Source: Roseomonas gilardii subsp. gilardii (lineage in GTDB: Bacteria > Pseudomonadota > Alphaproteobacteria > Acetobacterales > Acetobacteraceae). From it: a stretch of 64,000 nucleotides of DNA. Position numbers and translations under genes: made by a program. The stretch lies in contig NZ_CP095555.1 of NCBI RefSeq assembly GCF_023078375.1, positions 1-64,000 of the forward strand, in the 5' to 3' direction. Positions 53,551 through 61,960 of this stretch are shown one piece after another (the first letter of the stretch is position 1; each line of letters starts with the position of its first letter). The notes beneath the pieces were generated by a model. It did no database searches. It was given only the letters and a program-made list of their open reading frames with translations, and was not told the DNA's origin.

Positions 53551-53630
53551 GATGAGATCGGAGCTGATCGTTCTCTCTCCCGTCTCGCCCCGAGTGCTTC
53601 CAATGCTCAACTGATGTCCTGCGCAGAGCC

Positions 53631-53645
53631 TTTTTCCTGGAAAAA
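53631..53645. promoter_or_regulatory. 15-bp palindrome TTTTTCC-T-GGAAAAA
   Basis: Seven-base perfect arms surround a single T. It contains a TTCC/GGAA core and lies upstream of the iolG promoter. It is a candidate binding site of the RpiR regulator or of a pleiotropic factor. Confidence 0.45.
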
Positions 53646-53738
53646 TTAATCTATATCAGCACATTAATGGATACTGCCCGTCACTTTGGTCAGGGTCTCC
53701 ATCTCGCGAGGAAGGCGAATTACCATTCGGTATTTTTG

Positions 53739-53753
53739 TTCCTGACACAGGAA
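53739..53753. promoter_or_regulatory. 15-bp palindrome TTCCTG-ACA-CAGGAA
   Basis: Six-base perfect arms are separated by ACA; flanking CCATT and AATGG extend the symmetry imperfectly. It shares the TTCC...GGAA core with the palindrome at 53631-53645. Confidence 0.45.
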
Positions 53754-53992
53754 AATGGAATTGACAGTTCAGCAGGCCGAGCGGAGAGTGATGGAAAGGA
53801 CGTGGCCTGGGACCTCAGAGCCCGCATCCAAGGAGGGAGAATGTCCTCATGATCCGTGCAAAGACGCAGCACGATCGTGTCGCGACCGAGTTCGCACCAC
53901 ACCTCCGGCGATGCACAGCGACATGCCCGTTCGGCATTTCGCGGCTAGACCAGCGTATCTGCATGGTCCGCTCGTACGCGTTCCTCCACGGG

Positions 53993-54011
53993 AAGGAATG
54001 TGCTGTTCCTT
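53993..54011. promoter_or_regulatory. Inverted repeat AAGGAA-N7-TTCCTT
   Basis: It contains GGAA-N7-TTCC, one base wider than the GGAA-N6-TTCC site I recall for alphaproteobacterial IolR. It lies 68 bases upstream of the -10 of the uptake operon, so an RpiR protein bound here could control that operon. Confidence 0.45.
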
Positions 54012-54038
54012 AGCACCAGAAATCATCGCGCTTCGTCA

Positions 54039-54084
54039 GTATTTCAAATACACGAACGACTTCGCGATCAATAAAAATTATAAT
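54039..54084 (+). promoter_or_regulatory. Promoter of the uptake operon: GTATTT-C-AAATAC palindrome and TATAAT
   Basis: A perfect TATAAT lies at 54079-54084, 43 bases before the binding-protein ATG. No good -35 is found at 16-18 bases, and a perfect 13-bp palindrome (54039-54051) sits just upstream of that position. This suggests an activator-dependent promoter or an overlapping operator. Confidence 0.5.
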
Positions 54085-54127
54085 AACCAAACAACCAACA
54101 CAGAAAACCAAGGGGAAGAAGCGGGAA

Positions 54128-55156
54128 ATGCTCAAGAACACGCTGAAGACATTTGTTTTCCTGGGCGCTCTCGTGGCGGGTGGCGGCAGCCTCCATGCCG
54201 AGGGCGGCAGTCTGGTCATGTATTGCGGCGTGAATGAGCAGTGGTGCCGTGCCGCCGCGAACGCTTTCCAGGGAGAGACAGGCATCCGCGTCGATATGAC
54301 GCGCCAGAGCGCAGGCGAGATCTACGCCCGCCTGCGTGCCGAGAAGAACAATCCGCGCGGCGATGTCTGGTTTGGCGGCACGGGCGATCCGCATCTGCAG
54401 GCCGCTTCCGAAGGGCTCACGGAAGCCTATCAATCCAAGAGCCTCGACCAGTTGCAGGACTGGGCCCGCAAGCAGGCGGAGCGCTCCGGATACCGGACTG
54501 TCGGCCTGTACATGGGGGCGCTTGGCTACGGCTATAACGAGACCGAGTTGCAGCGCCGGAAGATCGCGGCTCCGAAGTGTTGGGCCGACCTCCTGAAGCC
54601 GGAGTTCAAGGGGGAGATCCAGGTCGCCGATCCGAACGCCTCAGGGACAAGCTGGACCATGCTGGCCACGCTCGTGCAGCTGATGGGTGAGGACCCGGCC
54701 TTCGATTATCTGAAGAAGCTGGATGCGAATGTTGACCAGTACACCAGCGCGGGTGCGGCCCCGGCGCAGGCCACGGCGCGTGGCGAGACCATGGTCGGGA
54801 TCGCTTTCCAGCATGATGTCATCGACGCGGCCAAGCAGAACCCTCATGTGAAGGTGGTCTCCCCCTGCGAGGGCACTGGCTACGAGATCGGTTCGATGAG
54901 TATCGTCCAGGGCGCCCGCCATCCGGAGGAGGCCAGGCGCTTCTACGAATGGGCGCTGACGCCGGCGGCGCAGAAGATCGCGGCCAGCAACGGTTCCTTC
55001 CAGGTCCCGTCGAACAAGGCGACGCCCGTGCCGCCGGAGGCCCCTGATATCAGCCAGATCAAGCTGATCAACTATGATTTCGAGAAGTACGGCTCTTCGC
55101 AGGAACGCGGGCGGCTCCTGTCACGCTGGACCCGCGAAGTCAAGAACGCACGCTGA
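54128..55156 (+). CDS. Family 1 ABC solute-binding protein of the AfuA/FbpA group
   Basis: The protein has 342 residues with signal MLKNTLKTFVFLGALVAGG...HAEG and a GGGGAAG site. The mature part has LVMYCGVNEQWCRAAANAFQ, GEIYARLRAEKNNPRGDVWFGG, YMGALGYGYNE and QATARGETMVGIAFQHD, as in ferric-type and sugar-phosphate-binding AfuA proteins. The Tyr pair that binds iron in FbpA is not evident. The linked phosphatases favour a phosphorylated sugar or inositol phosphate as ligand rather than iron. It is the first gene of the five-gene operon. Confidence 0.8.
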   Translation: MLKNTLKTFVFLGALVAGGGSLHAEGGSLVMYCGVNEQWCRAAANAFQGETGIRVDMTRQSAGEIYARLRAEKNNPRGDVWFGGTGDPHLQAASEGLTEAYQSKSLDQLQDWARKQAERSGYRTVGLYMGALGYGYNETELQRRKIAAPKCWADLLKPEFKGEIQVADPNASGTSWTMLATLVQLMGEDPAFDYLKKLDANVDQYTSAGAAPAQATARGETMVGIAFQHDVIDAAKQNPHVKVVSPCEGTGYEIGSMSIVQGARHPEEARRFYEWALTPAAQKIAASNGSFQVPSNKATPVPPEAPDISQIKLINYDFEKYGSSQERGRLLSRWTREVKNAR

Positions 55157-55167
55157 CCGGCATCATC

Positions 55168-57363
55168 ATGCGAAAGGCGCCGATGGGAGCGTCGCGTCGC
55201 GGCGCCGTATGGTGGCTGGTGGCTTCGGCCGCCGCCCTGTTCCTCCTGCCCTGGTATGGCCTGGAAGACGGCCTGTTCGGGGGCCGCTGGAGTTCGCTCC
55301 CGGCCGTGGCGGAGGCCGTGCTGAATGGCCGTATCTGGCTGTGGCCCCTGTTCTTGCCCATGCTGCTGGCTGCCTGGGGCATCTGGCAGCGGGCGCCGAA
55401 GATCCTGGTGATGGCGGGCCTTGCCGGTCTGGCCTGGCTGGTTCTTGAGGCCTTCGGCCTACGGCAGCACGGCCTGCATTTGGGCGGGCTGTCCGCGCTG
55501 CTGGAAGGGAGCGCGAGCCAGCCGGCACTGGGCTGGGGTGCGTTGCTCTATGCCGTGGCCACCATGATGCTCCTGGCCTACGGGCTTGCGTGGCAGGGCT
55601 GGTGCAAGGGTGAGGTCTTCACCGTCGGCGCGATCGGCCTCGTCTGCGGTTCCATCCTGGTCTTCGTCGGCTACCCGGTCCTGTCCATCCTGACCTCTGC
55701 CTTCCAGGACAATGACGGGCATATGGACCTGCTGCTCTTCGCCCGGAAGATCACGGATGAATCCATCTGGAGCCTGGATTGCCTGGCGGGCGGCCGCAGT
55801 TGTGGTGTCGCGTGGAACTCGCTGGCCCAGGGTATCGTGGTCGGCGTGCTCAGCACCCTGCTGGGCTTGGCCTTCGCCCTGGTCGCGACCCGCACGCGCT
55901 TTCCCTTCCCGCGCCTGCTGCGCATCATGTCCGTGTTGCCGGTCATCACCCCGCCCTTCGTGATCGGCCTGGCGCTGATCCTGCTTTTCGGCCGTGCCGG
56001 CATGGTCTCCAACCTGTTGCAGGACTGGTTCGACCTGCCGCGTTCCCGCTGGATCTATGGCATGCCGGGGCTGACCATCGCGCAGCTCCTGGCCTTCACG
56101 CCGATTTCCTTCCTGGTGCTCCAGGGCGTTCTGCAGGGCGTGAGCCCCAGCATGGAGGAGGCCTCGCAGACGCTGCGCTCGGGGCGCTGGCGCACCTTCC
56201 GCCATGTCACCTGGCCACTGATCCGACCGGGCCTCGCCAATGCCTTTCTGATCGCCTTCATCGAGAGCCTCGCGGATTTTGGCAATCCGATCATGATCGG
56301 CGGCAATTTCCGGGTCCTCTCCACCTCCATCTACTTCGCCGTGGTCGGTGCCTCGCACGACCAGGGACAGGCGGCGGTGCTGGCGATCGTCCTTCTGGTC
56401 TTCACCCTGTCCGCCTTTCTGTTGCAGCGCTTCTGGATCGGCCGACGTTCCTATGTGACCCTTTCCGGCAAGGGCGATGCCGGGCTGCCCCTGCAACTCC
56501 CCACGGGGCTGCGGCGCCTGTGCCTGGCCATCGTGATGCCCTGGGTCCTGCTGACGGCGGCCGTCTATGCCATCATCCTGCTCGGCGGCTTCGTGAAGGC
56601 AATCGGGAACGACAACAGCTTCACCTTGCAGCACTTCCTGACCGCCTTCGCCATCCAGCACGGTGCGGCCGGATGGTTCCTCGCCGGCTCGGCCTGGAAC
56701 TCGCTGCTCACGACGCTGATGGTGGCCCTGTTGGCCATGCCGCTAACCGCGGCGCTGGGCATCCTGACGGGCTACCTGCTCAACCGGCAGAACTTCGCCG
56801 GGCGGGGAGTCTTCGAGTTCCTGACCATGATGAGCTTCGCCATCCCCGGAACGGTGATCGGCATCAGCTATATCCTGGCCTTCAATGTCCCGCCGCTGGA
56901 GCTCACCGGCACGGCGCTGATCATGGTGGTGGCCTTCGTGTTCCGGAACATGCCGGTGGGCATCCGGGCCAGCATCGCCAATCTGAGCCAGGTGGACCGG
57001 TCGCTGGACGAGGCCTCGTTGACGCTCGGCGCGCGCTCGGCCTCGACCTTGTGGCGGGTCATCCTGCCGATCCTCCGGCCGGCCGTGGCCACCTCCATGG
57101 TCTATGCCTTCGTGCGGGCGATCACCTCGGTCAGTGCGGTGATCTTCCTGGTCAGCGGCGAATACAACCTGGCCACGGTCTACATCGTCGGACGCGCGGA
57201 GTTCGGGGAGTACGGCATCGCCATCGTCTATTCCGCGGTGCTGATCGTCATCATGGTCGCCGCACTGATGGCCATTCAGGCGCTGGTGGGTGAGCGCCGC
57301 ATCGGGCGGCGCAAGGCTGCGGAGGCAGCCGCCCCGGCACGGCCCGCAGTGGCAGGAGCATGA
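55168..57363 (+). CDS. Fused two-domain ABC permease, AfuB/FbpB type
   Basis: The protein has 731 residues. After four N-terminal helices, two permease domains follow in one chain, each with a coupling loop: SPSMEEASQTLRSGRWRTFRH near residue 325 and VDRSLDEASLTLGARSASTLW near residue 610. This fused form is typical of AfuB, which imports hexose phosphates, and FbpB, which imports iron. It overlaps the ATPase gene by four bases. Confidence 0.9.
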   Translation: MRKAPMGASRRGAVWWLVASAAALFLLPWYGLEDGLFGGRWSSLPAVAEAVLNGRIWLWPLFLPMLLAAWGIWQRAPKILVMAGLAGLAWLVLEAFGLRQHGLHLGGLSALLEGSASQPALGWGALLYAVATMMLLAYGLAWQGWCKGEVFTVGAIGLVCGSILVFVGYPVLSILTSAFQDNDGHMDLLLFARKITDESIWSLDCLAGGRSCGVAWNSLAQGIVVGVLSTLLGLAFALVATRTRFPFPRLLRIMSVLPVITPPFVIGLALILLFGRAGMVSNLLQDWFDLPRSRWIYGMPGLTIAQLLAFTPISFLVLQGVLQGVSPSMEEASQTLRSGRWRTFRHVTWPLIRPGLANAFLIAFIESLADFGNPIMIGGNFRVLSTSIYFAVVGASHDQGQAAVLAIVLLVFTLSAFLLQRFWIGRRSYVTLSGKGDAGLPLQLPTGLRRLCLAIVMPWVLLTAAVYAIILLGGFVKAIGNDNSFTLQHFLTAFAIQHGAAGWFLAGSAWNSLLTTLMVALLAMPLTAALGILTGYLLNRQNFAGRGVFEFLTMMSFAIPGTVIGISYILAFNVPPLELTGTALIMVVAFVFRNMPVGIRASIANLSQVDRSLDEASLTLGARSASTLWRVILPILRPAVATSMVYAFVRAITSVSAVIFLVSGEYNLATVYIVGRAEFGEYGIAIVYSAVLIVIMVAALMAIQALVGERRIGRRKAAEAAAPARPAVAGA

Positions 57364-58478
57364 GCGTGAACCAGATCCGACGCGACCAACCCAGCCACGG
57401 GATCGAGAAGATGAGCGGACATCCGGCCCTGGAGTTCCGGGGGGTCGTCAAGCGATATGGACCGGTCACGGCGGTCCAGGCGGCTGACTTCGCCATCGCG
57501 CCCGGAAGCCTGGTGACGTTGCTGGGGCCGTCCGGTTGCGGCAAGACCAGCACCCTCCGGCTGATGGCGGGGCTGGAGCACCCGTCGGAGGGTCGCATCC
57601 TGATCGACGGCCAGGATGTGACCCATCTCTCCGCCGCGGAACGCGACGTTTCCATGGTGTTCCAGTCCTACGCGCTTTTCCCGCACATGACGGTGATGGA
57701 GAATGTCTGCTACGGCCTGCGTGCCTCCGGCATGCGCCGTGCCGAAGCCGAGGCGCAGGCGGCGGACAAGCTGCTGGCCGTCGGCCTCTCGGGGTTCGAG
57801 AACCGGCTGCCTTCCGAACTGTCCGGCGGGCAGCAGCAGCGGGTGGCGGTGGCCCGCGCCATTGTCCTGAAGCCGAAGGTGCTGCTCTTCGACGAACCCC
57901 TGTCCAACCTCGACGCCAAGCTGCGCCGGCGCGTGCGGGCCGATATCCGGGACCTGCAGCAATCGCTGGGCCTGACCGTCGTCTATGTGACCCACGATCA
58001 GGAGGAGGCCCTGGCCGTCTCCGACCGGATCATCGTCATGCGCGGTGGTGTCATCGTCCAGGATGGCGATCCGCGCGACCTGTATGAGCGCCCGAACAGC
58101 CGCTTTATCGCCGACTTCATCGGCAATGCGAACCTCCTTCCGGTGACGGTTCTGCGTCGTGACGAGGCGCTGGCGGAGGTCAGCCTGGGTTCGCTGGCGC
58201 TTGCCTTGCCGCATCGGAATTTGCCGGATGGCGGCGCCTTGCTGGCCGTCCGTCCGCAGAGCGTGGCCCTGCGCCCCGGCACGGCCGGAAGCGGCGAGTT
58301 GCCGGGACATCTGCGCAAGGCGGCCTATCTGGGGGAGCATATGGAATACGAGGTGGTGCTGGATGGCTCTGGGGCGGAGCTTCTGGTCAAGACATCGGAT
58401 TGCGCCGCGGTGATCCCGGAGGGTTCCAGTGTGGCGGTTCGGATCGACCCCGCCGGTGCGGTGGTGGTGCCGGCATGA
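57360..58478 (+). CDS. AfuC/FbpC/PotA-type ABC ATP-binding protein
   Basis: The protein has 372 residues from the ATG at 57360 (overlap ATGA); a second ATG at 57411 would drop a non-conserved leader. Motifs are Walker A GPSGCGKTS, signature [15 protein letters not shown], Walker [21 protein letters not shown]-switch VTHDQEEALAVSD, and a C-terminal TOBE domain with LAVRPQSVAL. It drives the fused permease. Its stop overlaps the IMPase ATG. Confidence 0.9.
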   Translation: MSVNQIRRDQPSHGIEKMSGHPALEFRGVVKRYGPVTAVQAADFAIAPGSLVTLLGPSGCGKTSTLRLMAGLEHPSEGRILIDGQDVTHLSAAERDVSMVFQSYALFPHMTVMENVCYGLRASGMRRAEAEAQAADKLLAVGLSGFENRLPSELSGGQQQRVAVARAIVLKPKVLLFDEPLSNLDAKLRRRVRADIRDLQQSLGLTVVYVTHDQEEALAVSDRIIVMRGGVIVQDGDPRDLYERPNSRFIADFIGNANLLPVTVLRRDEALAEVSLGSLALALPHRNLPDGGALLAVRPQSVALRPGTAGSGELPGHLRKAAYLGEHMEYEVVLDGSGAELLVKTSDCAAVIPEGSSVAVRIDPAGAVVVPA

Positions 58479-59266
58479 CGGACGGAATCGCCCGCCGCCT
58501 GGAAGCGGCCATGGAACTCGCGCGCGAGGCCGGCGCGATCGCGCAGGACATGCGGGCGAAACTGGGGCCGGTCGAGACGAAGAATCCGATCGATTTCTGC
58601 ACTGCCGCAGATCATGCGGTGGAGGAGATGCTGCGCGCCCGCCTCACTGCGGCCTTCGGCGACAGCATGATCGGCGAGGAGGATGGCGGGGAGGCTTCCG
58701 ACAGCGTCTGGGTGGTGGACCCGATCGACGGCACAGCCAACTACATCCATGGCGGTCCGCGCTGGTGCATCTCGCTTGCCTATCTCCGCGCGGGGCAGGT
58801 CGAACTGGGCGTGATTCACCAGCCGGGGGAGGACCGCCTTTTCACAGCGCGGCGCGGGCATGGTGCTTTCCTCAACGGGAAACGTCTGAGTGTCAGCCAT
58901 CTGTCTCATGGCGCCGCGCCGCTGGTGGAGGTCGGGTGGTCGGCGCGGAGGAGCCTCGCCTCCTATGGTGGTTTCCTCGCCCAGTTGACCGAGGCGAATT
59001 ATGAGTTCCGGCGTCACGGCTCGGGAGCGCTCGGCATGGCGGATGTCGCCGCTGGGCTGAACGATGCCTATGCGGAACTTCATATCAATGCCTGGGACGT
59101 GCTCGCCGGCCTTCTCCTGGTGCAGGAGGCCGGGGGCGTGACCAACGATTTCCTGGCTGGGAGCGGTTTGACCCAGGGGAATCTGGTGCTGGCCGCCACG
59201 CCGGAGATCGGCGCGTCCCTGGCCCGGATGCTGGGGACCAGTCTCCTGCCGCAGCAGGGGAGTTGA
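58475..59266 (+). CDS. Inositol monophosphatase family phosphatase
   Basis: The protein has 263 residues. The metal and catalytic motifs are intact: G67-E68-E69-D70, D82-P-I-D85-G-T87 (VVDPIDGTANYIHGG) and W207-D208 with A211-G212. There is no signal peptide, so it works in the cytoplasm on imported substrate. Position in the importer operon and opposite the iol genes argues for myo-inositol phosphate as substrate. Histidinol phosphate or fructose bisphosphate are alternatives in the family. Confidence 0.85.
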   Translation: MTDGIARRLEAAMELAREAGAIAQDMRAKLGPVETKNPIDFCTAADHAVEEMLRARLTAAFGDSMIGEEDGGEASDSVWVVDPIDGTANYIHGGPRWCISLAYLRAGQVELGVIHQPGEDRLFTARRGHGAFLNGKRLSVSHLSHGAAPLVEVGWSARRSLASYGGFLAQLTEANYEFRRHGSGALGMADVAAGLNDAYAELHINAWDVLAGLLLVQEAGGVTNDFLAGSGLTQGNLVLAATPEIGASLARMLGTSLLPQQGS

Positions 59267-59321
59267 GATCAGGCAGCCTGCCATCCTGCCTGAGACGGAT
59301 CGCAAGAAACGGGAGGGAAAC

Positions 59322-60644
59322 ATGTGGGGAAAACGAGGCTTCGTCGCCGCGGCCTTGTGGGCCGGACTCGCGGCCATGCCGCAAATGGCCAAGGCCGAGG
59401 AAATGGTCATGGAGAAGGCCGTGACCCTGATGCGGCATGGGGTCCGCCCGCCGACCGAATCCGAGGAACTGAAGCATTACACACAGAAGGCCTGGCCGAG
59501 TTGGCCGGTCGCCGATGGGCAGCTCACGCCACACGGGGCTGAGGCCATTGCGCGGCTCGGGCAGTGGGAACGAGGCTATTACGCGGAGGCCGGGCTGCTT
59601 CCGGCGCAGGGTTGTCCGGACAAGGCCAGCGTCTTCGCCTGGGCCAATCGCGGGTATCAGCGCACCATCGACACGGGCAAGGCCATGCTGGCCGCCATGT
59701 TCCCGGGCTGTGACCTGACGGTCGGGGTGGCGCCGGGCAAGGGCCATGATCCCCTCTTCACGGCCCGGCAGACCGAGACCGGCCGCATGAATCCGGCCAC
59801 CGCACGCGCTACGATCATGGAGAAGATGGGCGGCAGTTTCGACCGGCCGCGTGCCGAACTCGCTGCGCTTCTGCCGCCGCTCCAGGCGGTTCTGGATTGC
59901 TGCTCCGCCACGCTCTGCCCGGACAAGGCCAAGCCATGCCAGTTCGGCGATCTGCCCTGGAGCATCGCGACGTCGAGCAATGACGGGAATGTCGATTTCA
60001 AGGGCCCGCTGAATGTCGGCTCCACCATCGCGCAGGTCATGCTGCTGGAATATCTCGAGGGAATGCCGGCGGACCAACTGGGCTGGGGACAGGTCGCGAC
60101 ACGGGAGGATGTGATCCGCCTTTCCGCCATCCGGCTGCTGAAGTACCGCTACATGGAGGGCGTGCCCTACATCGCACGACATGGCGCCTCGAACATTGCC
60201 CGCCAGATCGCCCTTGCGCTGGAACAGGGGGGCGGCATCAAGCGGGATGACAGCGATATGGGGCCGCCGCCGGCGAAGCTGGTCCTGTTCGTGGGCAGCG
60301 ATACGCAGATTGCCGAACTTGGCACACTGCTCGGTGCGCATTGGAGCGTCGATGGCTATCTGGAGGATGAGACGCCGCCCGGGGGTGGTCTGAGCTTCGA
60401 GCTCCTGCGCGGGAAGGATGGCAAGCATTATGTGCGCAGCCTGTTCCTGGCGCAGACGCCGGACCAGATCCGCGGTGCCCAGGTGCTGGATGGCAAGAAC
60501 CAGCCGTCGCGCCATGTTGCGGTGCCGGATTTCTGCCGGGACAGCCTGAAGGAAGACGCCTGCCCCGTCGAGGTGTTCAGCAAAGGGCTCCGCGACAGGA
60601 TCGATGTCACCGCTGTTTCCGTCCCGGCCTGGCGGCAGCAGTGA
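59322..60644 (+). CDS. Secreted histidine acid phosphatase (AppA/Agp family), candidate phytase
   Basis: The protein has 440 residues with signal MWGKRGFVAAALWAGLAAMP ending AKA-EE. The catalytic motif is R38-H39-G40-V41-R42-P43-P44, the nucleophile His39. A conserved Arg lies in NRGYQRT. The usual HD proton-donor pair appears as S326-D327 (LFVGSDTQIAEL), keeping Asp but losing His. TPPGG in the C-terminal region is like AppA. In the periplasm it would release phosphate from phytate, glucose-1-phosphate or similar. The neighbours point to inositol phosphates. Specificity cannot be read from sequence. Confidence 0.8.
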   Translation: MWGKRGFVAAALWAGLAAMPQMAKAEEMVMEKAVTLMRHGVRPPTESEELKHYTQKAWPSWPVADGQLTPHGAEAIARLGQWERGYYAEAGLLPAQGCPDKASVFAWANRGYQRTIDTGKAMLAAMFPGCDLTVGVAPGKGHDPLFTARQTETGRMNPATARATIMEKMGGSFDRPRAELAALLPPLQAVLDCCSATLCPDKAKPCQFGDLPWSIATSSNDGNVDFKGPLNVGSTIAQVMLLEYLEGMPADQLGWGQVATREDVIRLSAIRLLKYRYMEGVPYIARHGASNIARQIALALEQGGGIKRDDSDMGPPPAKLVLFVGSDTQIAELGTLLGAHWSVDGYLEDETPPGGGLSFELLRGKDGKHYVRSLFLAQTPDQIRGAQVLDGKNQPSRHVAVPDFCRDSLKEDACPVEVFSKGLRDRIDVTAVSVPAWRQQ

Positions 60645-60683
60645 CGCACTCTGAAGTGGAAGGGTAGAGGGCCCGGCCCGCTG

Positions 60684-60712
60684 GTGCTGCTGTCCGGAAT
60701 GGACAGCAGCAC
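60684..60712 (+). terminator. 12-bp perfect hairpin after the phosphatase gene
   Basis: GTGCTGCTGTCC (60684-60695) pairs with GGACAGCAGCAC (60701-60712) around GGAAT. It lies 40 bases after the phosphatase stop, between convergent genes. A T run is absent, but the stem is strong, so it may stop both transcripts. Confidence 0.65.
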
Positions 60713-60719
60713 GGATGAT

Positions 60720-60744
60720 CGGTGGCCGGCTTACCCGGCCACCG
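60720..60744 (-). terminator. 10-bp hairpin overlapping the MFS stop codon
   Basis: CGGTGGCCGG (60720-60729) and CCGGCCACCG (60735-60744) pair around CTTAC. The TAA of the MFS gene (60733-60731, minus strand) is in the loop. It probably works with the adjacent hairpin as a bidirectional terminator. Confidence 0.5.
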
Positions 60745-61960
60745 GCCTTGGGCGGGATGCCGCCGCGACGGCCAGGGCACCGACGGCCACGGCGAGGGGC
60801 GCGAAGGACAGCCAGAGAACCGTGTTCCAGCCATAATTCGCCAAGAGGCTGCCGGACAGGAAGGACCCGAAGGTCATGGTCCCGAACACCAGGAAATCAT
60901 TGAGCGACTGCACCCGTGCCCTTTCCTCCGGGCGGTGGCACTCGAGCACCATGGCCGACGCGCCCACGAAGCCGAAATTCCAGCCGAGGCCGAGCAGGAT
61001 CAGGGTGAGCCAGAAATGCGTGATGTCCACGCCCAGGAGCCCCACTATGGCGGAGGCGGCGGTCAACGCCAGCCCCGTCATCACGACGCGGGATGCCCCG
61101 AAGCGGGTGATCAGGCGCCCGGTGAAGAAGCTCGGACCGTACATCGCGATCACATGCCATTGCAGGCCGAGATTCGCCGCCTCCTGCGACAGGCCACACA
61201 GCCGCATGGCCAGGGGGGCCGCGGTCATGAGGAAGTTCATGAGCAGATAGGACACGACGCCGCAGATCACGGCAGTGATGAAGCGCGGCTGGCGCGCGAT
61301 CACTCCGAGAGGGCGGCCACGGCCGGTTTCCGCCACGCTGGGCATGGGGAGCCGGATGCCGAGCAGGACGAGGGCGGACACGGCCGCCACCGCCGCCTGG
61401 GCGACGAAGCTGGCCGCGAACATGTAGGGCAGCCACAGATCCATGGTGTAGGTGACGAGTTGCGGGCCGATGACCCCGGCGAAGACCCCGCCCGCCATGA
61501 CGGCTGACAAGGCGCGCGGGCGCCGTTCCGGCGGCGCGCAGTCCGCGGCCGCGAAGCGGAAGGACAGCACCACGGCGGCATAGGCACCGGCGAGAAAGGT
61601 TGCCACGCAGAACAGCCAGAAGGACGCCAGGACGACGGCCAGGGCAGCGAGCAGGCCCGCGAGCATGCCGCATCCCGTTCCCGCCAGGAAGGCGGCGCGG
61701 CGCCCGTGACGCTGGGCGACGAGGCCGGCAGGCAGGGTACAGGCGGCCATCCCCACCACGAAGACGGAAATGGGCAGGGTCGCCAGCGTCTTGTCCGGCG
61801 CGAGCATGTTGCCGACGATGGCGCCCGTTGCGTACACGACCGTCGCGTTCGCCCCGGCGAGCGCCTGGGCGATGGCCAGCCGCAGGACGTTGCCGCGCTC
61901 GTGCCTGTAGGTCGGGTCGGAAGACTGTTTCACCAGAGTGCCGGCGTTGGCGTGCGTCAT
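60731..61960 (-). CDS. Major facilitator superfamily transporter
   Basis: The protein has 409 residues from the ATG at 61960, with GAGAG just upstream. About twelve helices and the MFS loop-2 motif (GLVAQRHGRRAAFLAG) are visible; ECHRPEERARVQSLNDF lies in a later loop. The frame is also open upstream without a stop through the TPR gene, so a 908-residue fusion is formally readable. Substrate unknown. The divergent AraC gene resembles the AraC-MFS pairs that control efflux pumps. Confidence 0.8.
   Translation of the reverse strand: MTHANAGTLVKQSSDPTYRHERGNVLRLAIAQALAGANATVVYATGAIVGNMLAPDKTLATLPISVFVVGMAACTLPAGLVAQRHGRRAAFLAGTGCGMLAGLLAALAVVLASFWLFCVATFLAGAYAAVVLSFRFAAADCAPPERRPRALSAVMAGGVFAGVIGPQLVTYTMDLWLPYMFAASFVAQAAVAAVSALVLLGIRLPMPSVAETGRGRPLGVIARQPRFITAVICGVVSYLLMNFLMTAAPLAMRLCGLSQEAANLGLQWHVIAMYGPSFFTGRLITRFGASRVVMTGLALTAASAIVGLLGVDITHFWLTLILLGLGWNFGFVGASAMVLECHRPEERARVQSLNDFLVFGTMTFGSFLSGSLLANYGWNTVLWLSFAPLAVAVGALAVAAASRPRPVAG

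Larger units (their letters stand above)
53465..54127. promoter_or_regulatory. Divergent control region between iolG and the phospho-inositol uptake operon
   Basis: This 663-base region is clearly AT-richer than its surroundings and holds no gene I can support. It contains the iolG promoter, a consensus -10 for the uptake operon, and at least four perfect inverted repeats, three of them with TTCC/GGAA cores. Its size and symmetry suggest shared control of both arms by the RpiR-type regulator. Confidence 0.6.

Noticed and set aside
53676-53700. A possible Pho box (paired GTCA elements) upstream of the phosphatase operon
   Set aside because: The half sites are nine rather than eleven bases apart and the rest does not match the consensus, so phosphate control cannot be claimed from it.
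53667-53852. A 61-codon open frame in the iolG/uptake control region
   Set aside because: No ribosome site of note, no recognisable similarity, and it lies across palindromic regulatory sequence.
54128-58478. Reading the importer as a plain ferric iron (FbpABC) system
   Set aside because: The iron-binding tyrosine pair is not evident and two phosphatase genes are coupled to it. Iron transport is kept only as an alternative.
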